Assembly: GCA_947461445.1 (NCBI GenBank)
Contig: CANHKV010000008.1
Span: 1-51,737, forward strand
Origin: Holosporales bacterium
GTDB taxonomy: Bacteria > Pseudomonadota > Alphaproteobacteria > Holosporales > Holosporaceae
Direction of reading: 5' to 3'
DNA: 51,737 nt
This document shows positions 28,136 through 38,112 of this stretch, piece after piece. Within the stretch, counting starts at the first letter, position 1. Each line of letters starts with the position of its first letter. Under the pieces are notes generated by a model. It ran no database searches, was not told the origin of the DNA, and saw only the letters and a list, made by a program, of their open reading frames with translations. The translations under genes were made by a program, and so were the position numbers.

Positions 28136-29572
28136 CTATTTTTTCGGAGGCTTTTGCCTCAAAAATGAGGGGATTTCCAAATCTTCGGGTCCAGATTGAG
28201 AAAATTTATCAGAAAACTTGTCAGAATGTTTAGGCATTTCTGGGTACAACGGTACCGCCTCTTTGCGTCTGGTCAACCCCATCAAGCGTTGTAAAAAAGT
28301 ACTCGGTGCAGGCTTGGCTTTTTTGCGCTCTGACACATACCCAAAATCAGACTCTTCCGATGCACGCGTATTGTACCCAAATGCTTCTTGGGGCTCTTCT
28401 TGCAAAGCAAAAGAAGAAAAGGACTCCGTCTCTTCGAATTCATAGCTGTTATGGCGCGAACCCATTGTGGAAAATGTGTCAGACAACGGATCATCCGCCC
28501 GCAAAGAATCATTGGCAGCAGACGCCGTGACCGCCGCCAAATTGGGAACAATGGATGGATCTTGAATGCCCGTGGCCACAACGGATACACGTACCACACC
28601 TTCTAAATGTTTCTCAAACGTTGCACCAAAAATAATGCGGGCCAATTCACGCCCAGGTAATTCATGGTCAACTTCTTGCTTGATACGGCCAATGGCTTCA
28701 TCCACATCATACAGCTTCAAATCCGGACCACCCGTAACGTTGATCAGTACAGATTGCGCCCCATTGATGGAAACATCATCCAATAATAAACAGCCAATGG
28801 CTTTTTCAGCCGCCTCTGTAGCACGAGATTCCCCGGATGCTTCTCCTGTCCCCATCATGGTTTTACCCGAAGTATTGCGCATAACCGTACAAATATCGGC
28901 AAAGTCACAATTGACCAATCCTGGATTAATCATCAAGTCAGTAAAGGTTCGGACACCCGAATGCAAAACATCATCCGCCATGGCAAAGGCTTCGACAAAC
29001 GTTGTATTTTGCGTGGCCAAACGGAATAGATTTTGATTGGGAATGACCAACAAGGTATCCACACAATCACGAATCACATCAATACCTTTGTCGGCTGCCC
29101 GCATACGCTGAGTTCCCTCGAAATGAAACGGTTTTGTTACCACTCCCACCGTTAAAATGCCTTGCTCTTTGGCCGTAGCTGCAATAACGGGCCCCGCACC
29201 TGTGCCCGTTCCACCCCCCATCCCAGCCGTAATAAAGACCATATGAATGCCCTTTAAATGACGCATTACTTCTTGAATACTTTCTTCGGCTGCCAAACGA
29301 CCCACCTCTGGAGAAGATCCCGCACCCAATCCTTGGGTCACACCAAAACCCAAACGAATGCGCTGATTTTCAGGACACAGCGATTGGCTTAAGGCTTGGG
29401 CATCGGTATTGCATACTAAAAATGATACCCCTTGCAAACCCGATCGAATCATGTTGTCAACCGCATTTCCTCCGGCCCCCCCCACACCAATGACCGCAAT
29501 TCTTGGAACAATGCGTTCTAAGCTGGTTTCATGGATCAAGTCATCTGATCGATTTTCGTGATTTCCCATCAT
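28136..29572 (-). CDS. ftsZ: Cell division GTPase FtsZ
   Basis: The 478-residue protein carries the tubulin/FtsZ GTPase domain: [17 protein letters not shown], the signature [10 protein letters not shown] (119-128), and the T7-loop region [15 protein letters not shown] variable linker of about 130 residues follows, ending in the conserved C-terminal peptide [13 protein letters not shown] that binds FtsA and other partners. FtsZ forms the division ring. It is the last gene of ftsQ-ftsA-ftsZ, 37 bases after ftsA, with an intrinsic terminator downstream. ATG 29569 is an alternative start. Confidence 0.97.
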   Translation of the reverse strand: MMGNHENRSDDLIHETSLERIVPRIAVIGVGGAGGNAVDNMIRSGLQGVSFLVCNTDAQALSQSLCPENQRIRLGFGVTQGLGAGSSPEVGRLAAEESIQEVMRHLKGIHMVFITAGMGGGTGTGAGPVIAATAKEQGILTVGVVTKPFHFEGTQRMRAADKGIDVIRDCVDTLLVIPNQNLFRLATQNTTFVEAFAMADDVLHSGVRTFTDLMINPGLVNCDFADICTVMRNTSGKTMMGTGEASGESRATEAAEKAIGCLLLDDVSINGAQSVLINVTGGPDLKLYDVDEAIGRIKQEVDHELPGRELARIIFGATFEKHLEGVVRVSVVATGIQDPSIVPNLAAVTASAANDSLRADDPLSDTFSTMGSRHNSYEFEETESFSSFALQEEPQEAFGYNTRASEESDFGYVSERKKAKPAPSTFLQRLMGLTRRKEAVPLYPEMPKHSDKFSDKFSQSGPEDLEIPSFLRQKPPKK

Positions 29573-29609
29573 ACAAAACTCTATTATTCATTAATGATTT
29601 ACAATTATA

Positions 29610-30809
29610 TCACATTTTTTTTCGTAACCAAGAAAAGAAATCAAAATCTTTTTTAGGAGAAACCAACAAAGAGTCCTTTGGTAACCCATGATACATCATT
29701 CCGCCAATTACTCCAGAAAGATCAGAGGTATACCTCGGCGCATTCTCTGGAGCCATAGGACGGGCAAAGCGCACGGATCGATTTAACATCCTTTGTACCA
29801 GTTCTCGCAGCCCAGGCAACTGTGCACCCCCCCCGGTTAAAACAATTCTCTGAACAGAGCCAGAGTAAGGGCAAGCATCCATTTGTTTTTTCAATAAAAC
29901 CAGCATTTCTTCGGACCGGTTTTGTATCAAGCGAATTAATGCCGAACGGGGAACGGGGTTGCTTGAATCGGCATCCCACTGGTTCAGCAAGGGCACAGGA
30001 ATGGTTTCATGATGATCGCTTTGAGTGACCAGAGCCGCCCCATGAAGAATTTTCAAACGCTCTGCGTGCAGCAACGATGTTTCAAAGGCCTTGGCAATAT
30101 CTTGGGTAATCAAATGCCCCCCCATGGGCAAGGTAATTTGATCCATAAACAGGCCATTTAAAAAAACAGAAGCACTGGTGGTGCTGGCCCCCAAATCAAT
30201 CAATAAGGTTCCCAATTCACGCTCGTCGGCACTGAGACAGGACAGAGCACTGGCACATCCAGAAAAAAGAACATTTTGCACCTGAACCTGACAACGTTTT
30301 AAGCACGACACAAGGGTTTCATAACGCCCTTTATCCATCCAAATGCCATGAAACTGACCCCTCAACTGTTTTCCAACAATGCCCCTGGGATCGCGTATAT
30401 TTTCTTGCTGATCTACTTTGAATTCCAGAGGAATGATTTGTGTACACTGGTATTGGGGATGGTGCAGTTTGGAAATCATGGTTTGAATGTCTCCATCTGT
30501 TACGATGCCTTGCCTCAGGGATGTCTTTAAAACACAGCGCTCGAAGATAAAAAAGGACCCATTTAACACCAGTGTGGCATGACGAATTTGAGTCTTGGAT
30601 TGCTGCTCTGTATCGTATAAAATACGCACCAATGATTCTTCTAATGTCCGGACATCGGTCAATTGCCCCCCCCATAAACCGCGTGATGCAATGTGGCTTG
30701 CCCCCAGAACGGTCAGTACTTTTGATTCGTTTTCTTGACCCAACCAACAGGACAGTTGACTGCTGCCTAGATCGATGGCAGTTTGATAAAAGCGCGATAA
30801 AAAATTCAT
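29610..30809 (-). CDS. ftsA: Cell division protein FtsA
   Basis: The 399-residue actin-like ATPase has TAIDLGSSQLSCWLG (phosphate 1), LLIDLGASTTSASVFLNG (phosphate 2), and IVLTGGGAQLPGLRELVQ (adenosine motif). It ends with FDFFSWLRKKM, the amphipathic membrane-targeting helix that ties FtsZ to the membrane. Its ATG overlaps the ftsQ stop as ATGA (30806-30809), indicating coupling. Confidence 0.95.
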   Translation of the reverse strand: MNFLSRFYQTAIDLGSSQLSCWLGQENESKVLTVLGASHIASRGLWGGQLTDVRTLEESLVRILYDTEQQSKTQIRHATLVLNGSFFIFERCVLKTSLRQGIVTDGDIQTMISKLHHPQYQCTQIIPLEFKVDQQENIRDPRGIVGKQLRGQFHGIWMDKGRYETLVSCLKRCQVQVQNVLFSGCASALSCLSADERELGTLLIDLGASTTSASVFLNGLFMDQITLPMGGHLITQDIAKAFETSLLHAERLKILHGAALVTQSDHHETIPVPLLNQWDADSSNPVPRSALIRLIQNRSEEMLVLLKKQMDACPYSGSVQRIVLTGGGAQLPGLRELVQRMLNRSVRFARPMAPENAPRYTSDLSGVIGGMMYHGLPKDSLLVSPKKDFDFFSWLRKKM

Positions 30810-31492
30810 GGGCGTGGTAACGGTTTTTTTGGTTTGAAAATAAGTGCATCGGGAAACCTTAAATCAATTAAAGTGGCATTTTGGAGCATAGGCCAAAATC
30901 GCAACAGCTTTATCAAGGCTTTTCCTCTATTGTTTTCTGGCAATTGAATGCGCATGCCGTTTTCCAGATACAAATCCCATCGCTGACTGCGCAAAAAACA
31001 GGCGGCCTTAATGACAGGAAGACCTGATATTTTCGGCAATTGATCCAGCAGGGAACGCACATGCTCTGGCGCTTCTTTTCCCGTCACAACAATTAACTGC
31101 CCAAAGTGTTTTGGTACAGCCCCCACAATGGGTTTTCCATTCTGGTCAATGACACACTTTTTGCCATCATTCTGCCAAATGGCCATAGGTGTTTTTTCCA
31201 CCAAATGGATGACAAGTGTCCATGGCAAACGTCTTTGCACGCAGGCTGATTTTACCCAGGGCAAGGATTCCAGGCGCGTATGTATGCTCATCAGAGATTG
31301 GGCCCACATGTGATCACCCTTGGCCATTTGCAAAGCCCAAAACAGGGATCGATTGCTTGTGCGGTTTTGACCCAAAACAATAATTTCTCGTAATTCTAAT
31401 CCCAAAACACCTGCTGCGACCTGCCGATAGGAATAACCAACGTACCCCAGGCTGCCAATGATGGCTGTAAAAACGAAAAACCACCGCGTCAA
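30806..31492 (-). CDS. ftsQ: Cell division protein FtsQ
   Basis: The 228-residue protein has one N-terminal membrane helix (about 3-22), a POTRA-type segment (LREIIVLGQNRTSNRSLFWA) with the LPWVKSACVQRRLPWTLVIH motif, and the FtsQ beta domain (CVIDQNGKPIVG). FtsQ links cytoplasmic and periplasmic divisome parts. The cytoplasmic tail is very short for FtsQ. Upstream partners often seen (murC, murB, ddl) are absent; tRNA-Pro lies upstream. Confidence 0.92.
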   Translation of the reverse strand: MTRWFFVFTAIIGSLGYVGYSYRQVAAGVLGLELREIIVLGQNRTSNRSLFWALQMAKGDHMWAQSLMSIHTRLESLPWVKSACVQRRLPWTLVIHLVEKTPMAIWQNDGKKCVIDQNGKPIVGAVPKHFGQLIVVTGKEAPEHVRSLLDQLPKISGLPVIKAACFLRSQRWDLYLENGMRIQLPENNRGKALIKLLRFWPMLQNATLIDLRFPDALIFKPKKPLPRP

Positions 31493-31657
31493 GAGAACAA
31501 AACAAACAAAAACACTGTAATGGAATCATGACACACTCTGACAGAATGAAACAAGGTTTGATTATGGTTTTAATATTTTTATAGGGACCACCAGCATTCT
31601 GACTTTTTAGAAATCGGCTGCCAGCACCCTTGGACCCAAAAAACAGAGGACACAGCA

Positions 31658-31734
31658 TGGTCGGAATGGCGGGATTTGAACCCACGACCTTCGCTTCCCG
31701 AAAGCGACGCGCTACCAGACTGCGCTACACTCCG
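31658..31734 (-). tRNA. tRNA-Pro (CGG)
   Basis: On the minus strand the acceptor stem CGGAGTG/CATTCCG, D-arm AGCGCAGTCTGGTAGCGC, anticodon stem TCGCT/AGCGA with loop TTCGGGA (anticodon CGG), and a T-loop TTCAAAT are clear. The 3' CCA is encoded (31660-31658). Confidence 0.95.
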
Positions 31735-31838
31735 TATTTTTCAAGTTTAAAGGATAGAGCGCAAGGATACAAGGCGCTCGCATTTCTGACTCCGTCCATC
31801 TGGTAGGCATCTTGATTAAAACAGGCTAGGCTGGATTC

Positions 31839-32942
31839 ATGATGATGATTCCTGCGAATCCAATGAAACCTTTTCTGTTTTATAATTCTATTCATGCGGG
31901 CTCTTGGGCCGATTTTCAACATCAATGGCACCACATCCATCATACCTTAAATGCAAAAGCCCAAGGTGTACACCCCATTATTGGGGATATTTCAGCTATA
32001 AAAGGAAAAGAGTTGCGCGCTCAGTTGGTCTTTTTTACCGCACAATTGTTGAAAAATATACAGACCGATCATCACCGTTTGGCCTGTGTCATAGAATATT
32101 TGCATATGGCATCCTTGTTGCATGATGATGTGCTGGATCAAGGGCAAATGCGCAGACAAAGGCCCTGTATGCACAAACAATATGGCAATACCTTGGCAAT
32201 TTTGGGTGGAGATTGGTACGTTGCTCAAGCCTTTTCTCTGATATTGACCTTGCAGGACAGGAGCGTGATGGAAACGGTACAAGGGGTGATGAAACCTCTG
32301 GTCCAAGGGCAAATGATGGATTGTTCTGTGCAATCTCATATCAGTCAGGATGATTATTTAATCATGATTGGGTATAAAACAGCCGAGTTATTCGCCGTTT
32401 CAGCCCAAGCTGCGGCCATGATTTCCGGTGCCAGTCATTTCATCATTCAGACCTTGATGCATTTTGGTTATGCCATGGGGATGGCTTATCAATTAAAAGA
32501 TGATGGGGCAGAGTATGCTGCACCCGTTGAATCGTGGGATTTTGGTCACGATTTTTTTCAAAATAAATGCACTTTACCCTGGATTCTGACCCGACAAAGG
32601 TGTTCTGTTACCCAATGGAACGAGATTTTGGATATTCAAAAAACGGTGTGTACTCTGAACCATTCCACAGATCCTTTGGTAACACAGGGGGGAAGAGCCA
32701 TGGTGGACATCCAGTCCAGCCCACCCTTTTCTGTTGCGCCATGTTCCAATCCATCTTGGGCAGGGGCTGCTTTTTCCCCCAAACAATTGGATTTGCTTTG
32801 CCGAATTCACATTCTTTTTCAAGAGGGCGTAAGGCTGACAAATGACTTGGCCCAAGGGTACAAGAATCAAGGAATAAAATCCTTGGAATGCCACTGGCCA
32901 GCAGAGTCTATTCAACCGTTATTACAGTGGGGGGCTTTTTGA
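31839..32942 (+). CDS. Polyprenyl diphosphate synthase
   Basis: The 367-residue protein is an all-helical trans-prenyltransferase. The first Asp-rich motif is HDDVLDQGQMRRQRP, followed by GNTLAILGGDWYVAQAF; the second is AYQLKDDGAEY, then NKCTLPWIL. These enzymes chain isopentenyl diphosphate onto allylic diphosphates for quinone or carrier-lipid chains. The second motif departs from DDxxD (its last position is Glu) and the region after TLP is longer and less conserved than usual. Product chain length cannot be told; octaprenyl (IspB-like) is likely. Several ATG codons lie near the start (31839, 31842, 31845, 31863). Confidence 0.85.
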   Translation: MMMIPANPMKPFLFYNSIHAGSWADFQHQWHHIHHTLNAKAQGVHPIIGDISAIKGKELRAQLVFFTAQLLKNIQTDHHRLACVIEYLHMASLLHDDVLDQGQMRRQRPCMHKQYGNTLAILGGDWYVAQAFSLILTLQDRSVMETVQGVMKPLVQGQMMDCSVQSHISQDDYLIMIGYKTAELFAVSAQAAAMISGASHFIIQTLMHFGYAMGMAYQLKDDGAEYAAPVESWDFGHDFFQNKCTLPWILTRQRCSVTQWNEILDIQKTVCTLNHSTDPLVTQGGRAMVDIQSSPPFSVAPCSNPSWAGAAFSPKQLDLLCRIHILFQEGVRLTNDLAQGYKNQGIKSLECHWPAESIQPLLQWGAF

Positions 32943-33059
32943 TGGTTTCTCATGGCGCAGAGAAGGCTAGGGGGCTTTTTCATCGCGCACCATTGGGTAG
33001 AGTGAATCAGCCTAACCTTTGATTTCAAAGGTGATTCCAAATGAGAAAAAGAGAGAGCA

Positions 33060-34289
33060 TTAGGATTTTTTTGGTTTAATCCGTGAAGATGATGGCCGTG
33101 TTTGGCGAGCAGCGCGCTTGATCAGAGATTGTCTTTTTCGCGTTATTCTCTTTGAAGGAATGGTTCCTGCACGACCTTTGACCTTTCGTGGTATGGCCCT
33201 GGTTGCCCCTAGGGTGTTCCGTTTCTTAGGGTGTTGAGGGCGTATTTTTTGGGCAATGAATAGAGGTTTTGTGCTTTTTTTGGACTTGGGTCTATGTTTT
33301 CCAGATGCTTTTTCCCGATTTATTTTTGCTAAATGTACGACTGTTGCACGCCTGCTGCTTCTATTTTTATTCCCGATTTTACTTTTTTTAACCTGTTTTG
33401 TTCTTCTGGGTTTGATTAACTTGGCCAAAACCAAGTGAGGTGTTTCGGATAACGTGTTTAGAGGTTTAGCAATGGCCAAATGCAATCGACAGGGATCCTT
33501 GTAACAGGTTTCAATCAAAGAAGCCATTAATTGATCCCTCTGGATTTTAGACGGCATCCCCATGACCACCACAACAATGGGCTGATTGTTTCGACTGGTG
33601 ACCGTCACCAAATTATATCCAGATGGACAGGTGTACCCTGTTTTTCCCAAATATAAACCTGGAACACGGCCCAGCAATTTATTGGTATTGCGAATGACGC
33701 GATTGCCTTTTTGAATGCTTGGAACACCTAAAAACCCTGAATATTCAGGAAAATTGATGCAAATGGCACGCATTAAAATTGCCATATTATGGGCGGTTGT
33801 CTTTTGAAGCCGATGATGCCACCCCGACGGGTTGTAAAATACAGTTTTCAACATGCCCAATTTTAATGCCATGGCATTCATGTTTTTAACAAACAATTCT
33901 GTGGATTCATACAAGTTTTCAGACACCACATGGGCCACATCATTACACGATTTTACCGAAAGAGCCAAAATGCATTGGCGTACAGAAATACGAGATCCCG
34001 GTTTTAATCCCCAATTGGATGGGGGCTGTCTGGCGGCAAAGGCAGATACTTTGAACAATGTATCCATGCGAATGAGCCCTTGTTCCAGGGATTGGAACAG
34101 CAGGTACAGCGTCATTAATTTCGTCAAAGAGGCCGGATAAACTGGGGTATGGGCAGAACTTTGCGCCAAAACATTTCCCGTTTTCAGCTCTGTAATCACC
34201 GCAGTATAGATGGCCCCTTGGATTTGCCCAACCAATAGACAAAAACAGCAAATGATGCGTAACAGATTCACCATGCCCATATAAATCAT
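33060..34289 (-). CDS. D-alanyl-D-alanine carboxypeptidase (S11) with basic tail
   Basis: Starting at ATG 34289, which overlaps the maf stop as ATGA, the protein has 409 residues. A signal peptide (about 1-26, LLRIICCFCLLVGQIQGA) precedes the penicillin-binding fold with S54-L-T-K57, S114-C-N116 and K216-T-G218, the three S11 catalytic motifs. It trims the terminal D-Ala of peptidoglycan pentapeptides in the periplasm. Residues about 290-409 form a long Lys/Arg/Ser/Pro-rich tail; the usual membrane-anchoring beta-sandwich domain (PBP5_C) is not visible. The M23 peptidase at 2489 has a similar tail. Confidence 0.88.
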   Translation of the reverse strand: MIYMGMVNLLRIICCFCLLVGQIQGAIYTAVITELKTGNVLAQSSAHTPVYPASLTKLMTLYLLFQSLEQGLIRMDTLFKVSAFAARQPPSNWGLKPGSRISVRQCILALSVKSCNDVAHVVSENLYESTELFVKNMNAMALKLGMLKTVFYNPSGWHHRLQKTTAHNMAILMRAICINFPEYSGFLGVPSIQKGNRVIRNTNKLLGRVPGLYLGKTGYTCPSGYNLVTVTSRNNQPIVVVVMGMPSKIQRDQLMASLIETCYKDPCRLHLAIAKPLNTLSETPHLVLAKLIKPRRTKQVKKSKIGNKNRSSRRATVVHLAKINREKASGKHRPKSKKSTKPLFIAQKIRPQHPKKRNTLGATRAIPRKVKGRAGTIPSKRITRKRQSLIKRAARQTRPSSSRIKPKKS

Positions 34290-34903
34290 GCCGATAATAG
34301 GGTCGACAACTTCCCAGCATTCAGAGTGATGTTTGATGAGGCATTCCACAGCCCATGCCCCTTTAACAGGGTGTACGCATCCCACAAGGGCAAGCCTTGA
34401 ACCGTCGAAGACAGCCCCCGAATCATACGAATGTACATTCCCATGATGCCTTCTATGCGATAAACGGCCACATTGCGCCATTCCCCTGACTGAACAAAAA
34501 AGTCCATTTCTTGGGGTTCTAAAATTTTCACAGCCACATGGGTTACGCAAAGTCGCGTATAGTACGCCCCCGATGGCATGCGTAAGGCTAGTGCCGTATA
34601 TACCCGATGGCGCCGACCTGAAATAAGATGCAATTGGTCATACACCTTTTCCTCGCTTTCCGCTTTGCGCAAAATACGCGTACCCACCGCCACGATGGTG
34701 TCGGCCGCCAAAATGGGTCGGTGGGGAAACTGTTCGGAAACCTTTTCAGCTTTTTCTCTGGCCATACGCAGCACATAAGCGGTGGGGCGCTCTCTGGCAA
34801 TGGGGGTTTCATCAATGTGCGCAGGATGAACGTCAAAGGGAATGCCCAATTGTGTTAACAAAGTAAACCGTGATGGCGATTGAGAGGCCAAAATGAACGT
34901 CAA
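34286..34903 (-). CDS. maf: Maf-type nucleoside triphosphate pyrophosphatase
   Basis: The 205-residue protein begins MTFILASQSPSRFTLLTQLG and has ILAADTIV, SGRRHRVYTAL and YRIEGIMGMYIRMIRGLSST, then VQGLPLWD, which are Maf family signatures. Maf enzymes hydrolyse non-canonical or canonical NTPs and influence septation. Its stop overlaps the carboxypeptidase start, so the two are probably made together. Confidence 0.93.
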   Translation of the reverse strand: MTFILASQSPSRFTLLTQLGIPFDVHPAHIDETPIARERPTAYVLRMAREKAEKVSEQFPHRPILAADTIVAVGTRILRKAESEEKVYDQLHLISGRRHRVYTALALRMPSGAYYTRLCVTHVAVKILEPQEMDFFVQSGEWRNVAVYRIEGIMGMYIRMIRGLSSTVQGLPLWDAYTLLKGHGLWNASSNITLNAGKLSTLLSA

Positions 34904-35081
34904 GTGCGTGGATGCTGTATATATTCACCCTATTGTAAGGGGTTTGACACCCGTTTTCAATGGAAAAAAAGAGACGGGATGCTGTGACGTTGCACGTTGT
35001 TTCTGTACAGAATATAGGCCGGACTCGGGGTTACCCTTGGAATGCACCCGGTCATTTGATAGATTGGTAAGGATTATTATT

Positions 35082-35783
35082 TTGTTTGATCAGCCTTATA
35101 TGCCATGGCTATTGCTGTCATTTTGGTCTACACGGTGTTTTTTCAGAGCTTTTGCCCTGTTTTCTGTGCTGTGTATGCCCGTTTGTGGCAGTGATCCCTA
35201 TGGTTCTTTTCAGCCCAAAGATGGAAAAATAGAGTTGGCCGACGGCGCGTCTTGGATGGCACGTCTGGCATCCCTTTCGCAAAATATTACGTACCATTGC
35301 GCCATGACCTCAGATCATGGGGTACAAGATTTTGCCAGCCTGGCCTGCGATCCATTTTTAGGCCCAGCATCCCACGCATTTTATGATGCCAGTGGGATTA
35401 ACAATAAAATTTTTCCATCTGTGTTTGAAATTGGCGCACGGTACGATCGTGCCCAATGTTACATATCCCTTGGAGGGGGACGCCCGACAGACAGCGGATT
35501 GTTCAAAGATTTTTCGCCAAACAGCCAGATATCCATGGGCATTGGTTTACGCTATGACTGGAGCGATACCATTGCATTGCAACTGGCGGCAACCCTGCAT
35601 TATGTGGGTTCTTCCACTATTGATTCTGTCCCTGAAAGAGACGGCTTGACATTGGATTCCTCGACCTATTCTGGCCATCAACCCATGTCGGATTTAAATA
35701 ATCAAGTGAACGGATTGTCCTCCCCCTCTGGTGGCAGCTTTGCAGAGGGTTTGTTTACGGTTGTCTATTATTTCTGTAAATAA
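35082..35783 (+). CDS. Putative outer-membrane or secreted protein
   Basis: The frame opens at 34893, but an export signal (PWLLLSFWSTRCFFRAFALF, then VLCMPVCGSD) lies further in, so the real start is likely TTG 35082 (TAAGGA 8 bases upstream) or ATG 35100. The mature part has alternating hydrophobic strands such as SVFEIGARYDRAQCYISLGG, SMGIGLRYDWSDTIALQLAA, and ends FTVVYYFCK, with a terminal aromatic-rich strand like outer-membrane barrels. No family is recognised; an OmpA/OmpW-like barrel is a guess from pattern only. Confidence 0.55.
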   Translation: MFDQPYMPWLLLSFWSTRCFFRAFALFSVLCMPVCGSDPYGSFQPKDGKIELADGASWMARLASLSQNITYHCAMTSDHGVQDFASLACDPFLGPASHAFYDASGINNKIFPSVFEIGARYDRAQCYISLGGGRPTDSGLFKDFSPNSQISMGIGLRYDWSDTIALQLAATLHYVGSSTIDSVPERDGLTLDSSTYSGHQPMSDLNNQVNGLSSPSGGSFAEGLFTVVYYFCK

Positions 35784-35841
35784 AGGGCAGGGTCTCTGAA
35801 TCGTAAAGAGGGATCTTGACGGATGAATACCTCCACCTTAA

Positions 35842-38034
35842 CTAGGCCTTTCCAACAGTACTCTCAGGGTGAGCCCGCAACAATGACGTCCACTCTTGTC
35901 CCATAACGGGCTTCCCCATCATGGATCGATACGTCATGTACGACTCCATAATGCGTAAAACATAATGGTGGGTTTCCTTGTACGGAATGCTTTCCATCCA
36001 AACAATGCCATCTTCGGGAATACCCAAATTCGGCGTGTTTTGAATCCAGGGAATGGCCCGATGGGGTCCTGCATTATAGGCTGCAATGCCTGGAGCATAC
36101 ACGGACCCGACTTTTTTTATGTAATCGGTAATGATGTGGGTGCCCATGGAAATTTGGTACGCTGAATCCGTCTTCAAACGGTTCATATCCAGGGCAATCC
36201 CCATGTCTTTTGCTGTTGTTTTCGCCGTTTCAGGCATGATTTGCATCATACCAACAGCGCCGACCCAACTGGCTATAATGGTGCGAAAACACGATTCGGC
36301 CAAAATAATGCTGTGAATTAACGCCGGATCTTTACACCGTATGCTGGGTAAAATGGGGTACAGTTTTTTGAATACGGTGTTGGAATTTTTGGCCATACCT
36401 TTGGCACATTCCACCACATAATCCGGATAAATTACACCGACCAGTTTTAAAACGTGAGCATAATCACCGGGTGTTTTCCCCAATGCCATCAAATCCTTGC
36501 ACAAGGATAATGTGGTTTCATAGGCCGGAACAGACGACGCGGTCCCAGATTTTCTGCCGTCATTTTTACCACCGTTCCCATTTTTTCCTACGTTTTCTTG
36601 CCAGATGGTGATGATGCGGGATGCTTCTTGTTGTCCGGCCTGTTTCCAATCGGTTCGGGTTGGCTCAGGATTTGCAAAATTGGGTTTAACGGGAATGCCG
36701 AGTTTCCAGCATGCCAATTGCCCATACAAAAAGGTTGGGCACAACGAAGCCGCACCATAATAAGCCTTTGCCAAGGCCGGTTTTTTCAAATATTGACAAC
36801 ACACACCAGCCCAAAACAAGGCACGAACATCATGACGACGTAATCCTTTTTTAACGGCTGTATTCAGCGCTGTTCTAGAACGCATAATGCCCTGAGCAGA
36901 GATGACAGCCATGGGCAAGTTTTGCGCAGAACGAATAAAATATTCGTGGGCACGGGCATAATCTTGCAGTCCTGTAAAGCAAATTAATCCCTTGACCCAA
37001 TAGGCATCATTGGCCGTATCCTCGCCCAGCGCGGATGGTTGTCCAGGATAAGTTGGGCTGACGATGGGCATATTCAAGGCCTGATGATACAGCGTCTTTG
37101 CCCCAGCCATGTCTCCTTTTGTCACAGCTTCCTGACCTTGTTGCATCAATTGTTTCAGAATATAGACATCCAACTTGTTGATGGATTGGCTGTTCTGTTG
37201 AATGTATCCTTTTGGCATGCGCAATCGCTCGGTCACAGCAGCCATGCCATTATTGGTCCGAATGGCACATCGCATCATGGCCAGCGATAAAACTGGATCC
37301 CATCCATGGGTGCGCGACCATGTAGCATAGTCATTCAAAACAGTGGCATCAGGATTTTTGGTCATTAATCGGGTCAGCAGATTAAACCGAGGGGTTTTGG
37401 AGTTCCATTCTTGCAGAATGGTTCGCAGTTCGCTGAAACTTTTCGTGCTGCCTTCCAGAATCAAACGGGACATCAAGGGGGAAAGAACCTGTTCCATGGA
37501 TCGGATGCCCAAAGCCCCGAGATGGGGACGAATCTCTTGAAATTGTTTCAAACTGGCCTGAGCCACAAAAGTGGATAAATCCCCGTCAAAAATGGCCGTA
37601 TGTTTGGAATTGTTTCCCACCAATTGTCTATACAATTTCCAGCCTTGGACTGTTCTGGGTGGATTTTTATGAAAAAATGCGCATAATTCAGAACGCTGAG
37701 CCCCATTTTGCATGGGTAGACCCTTTTTTTCAGCCACCATTTGTACGGTTTTCATGGTTTCAGCGAACCATTGCCACCACAAGGGGTGCCGTTGATGCAC
37801 ATCCAACAATTGCAGCATCGGATTTTGATGATTGGGAAACAGACCCCGTAACAGCTTTACGTCATTAACCAGCTGGGCATCCTTGGTTAAAGGCTGATGG
37901 GGCAAAAGGTGACCCAATCGTTTTACATCCTTGACCAGTTTAGAAGCAACCGTTTTCAGGGCAGACCAATCTTTAGCCGACACGGGCAAAAGGATGCTGT
38001 TTAATAGGCCCATCAAAAAAAAGGTTTTTTTCAT
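35842..38034 (-). CDS. slt: Soluble-type lytic murein transglycosylase
   Basis: From ATG 38034 (MKKTFFLMGLLNSILLPVSA, a signal peptide) the protein has about 730 residues. A long alpha-helical superhelical region is followed by the goose-lysozyme-like SLT domain near the C-terminus: IILAESCFRTI with the catalytic Glu, VGAVGMMQIMPETA, and GIAAYNAGPHRAIPW. It cleaves glycan strands to 1,6-anhydro products in the periplasm. A start at 38067 adds eleven residues before the signal and is less likely. It is divergent from dapA, with which slt is often linked in alphaproteobacteria. Confidence 0.9.
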   Translation of the reverse strand: MKKTFFLMGLLNSILLPVSAKDWSALKTVASKLVKDVKRLGHLLPHQPLTKDAQLVNDVKLLRGLFPNHQNPMLQLLDVHQRHPLWWQWFAETMKTVQMVAEKKGLPMQNGAQRSELCAFFHKNPPRTVQGWKLYRQLVGNNSKHTAIFDGDLSTFVAQASLKQFQEIRPHLGALGIRSMEQVLSPLMSRLILEGSTKSFSELRTILQEWNSKTPRFNLLTRLMTKNPDATVLNDYATWSRTHGWDPVLSLAMMRCAIRTNNGMAAVTERLRMPKGYIQQNSQSINKLDVYILKQLMQQGQEAVTKGDMAGAKTLYHQALNMPIVSPTYPGQPSALGEDTANDAYWVKGLICFTGLQDYARAHEYFIRSAQNLPMAVISAQGIMRSRTALNTAVKKGLRRHDVRALFWAGVCCQYLKKPALAKAYYGAASLCPTFLYGQLACWKLGIPVKPNFANPEPTRTDWKQAGQQEASRIITIWQENVGKNGNGGKNDGRKSGTASSVPAYETTLSLCKDLMALGKTPGDYAHVLKLVGVIYPDYVVECAKGMAKNSNTVFKKLYPILPSIRCKDPALIHSIILAESCFRTIIASWVGAVGMMQIMPETAKTTAKDMGIALDMNRLKTDSAYQISMGTHIITDYIKKVGSVYAPGIAAYNAGPHRAIPWIQNTPNLGIPEDGIVWMESIPYKETHHYVLRIMESYMTYRSMMGKPVMGQEWTSLLRAHPESTVGKA

Positions 38035-38069
38035 GAATTTGGTCGCTTTTTGTTGTGCAATAATCACAG

Positions 38070-38075
38070 TATAAT
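38070..38075 (+). promoter_or_regulatory. Probable -10 element of dapA-addA
   Basis: TATAAT at 38070-38075 lies in the divergent slt/dapA gap; transcription would begin about 30 bases before dapA. No good -35 is visible. The same bases give TATACT on the minus strand (38073-38068), so the two divergent promoters may overlap. Confidence 0.4.
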
Positions 38076-38112
38076 AAGTATATCAATCTGCATATAAAAA
38101 AGGTAGCGCACA

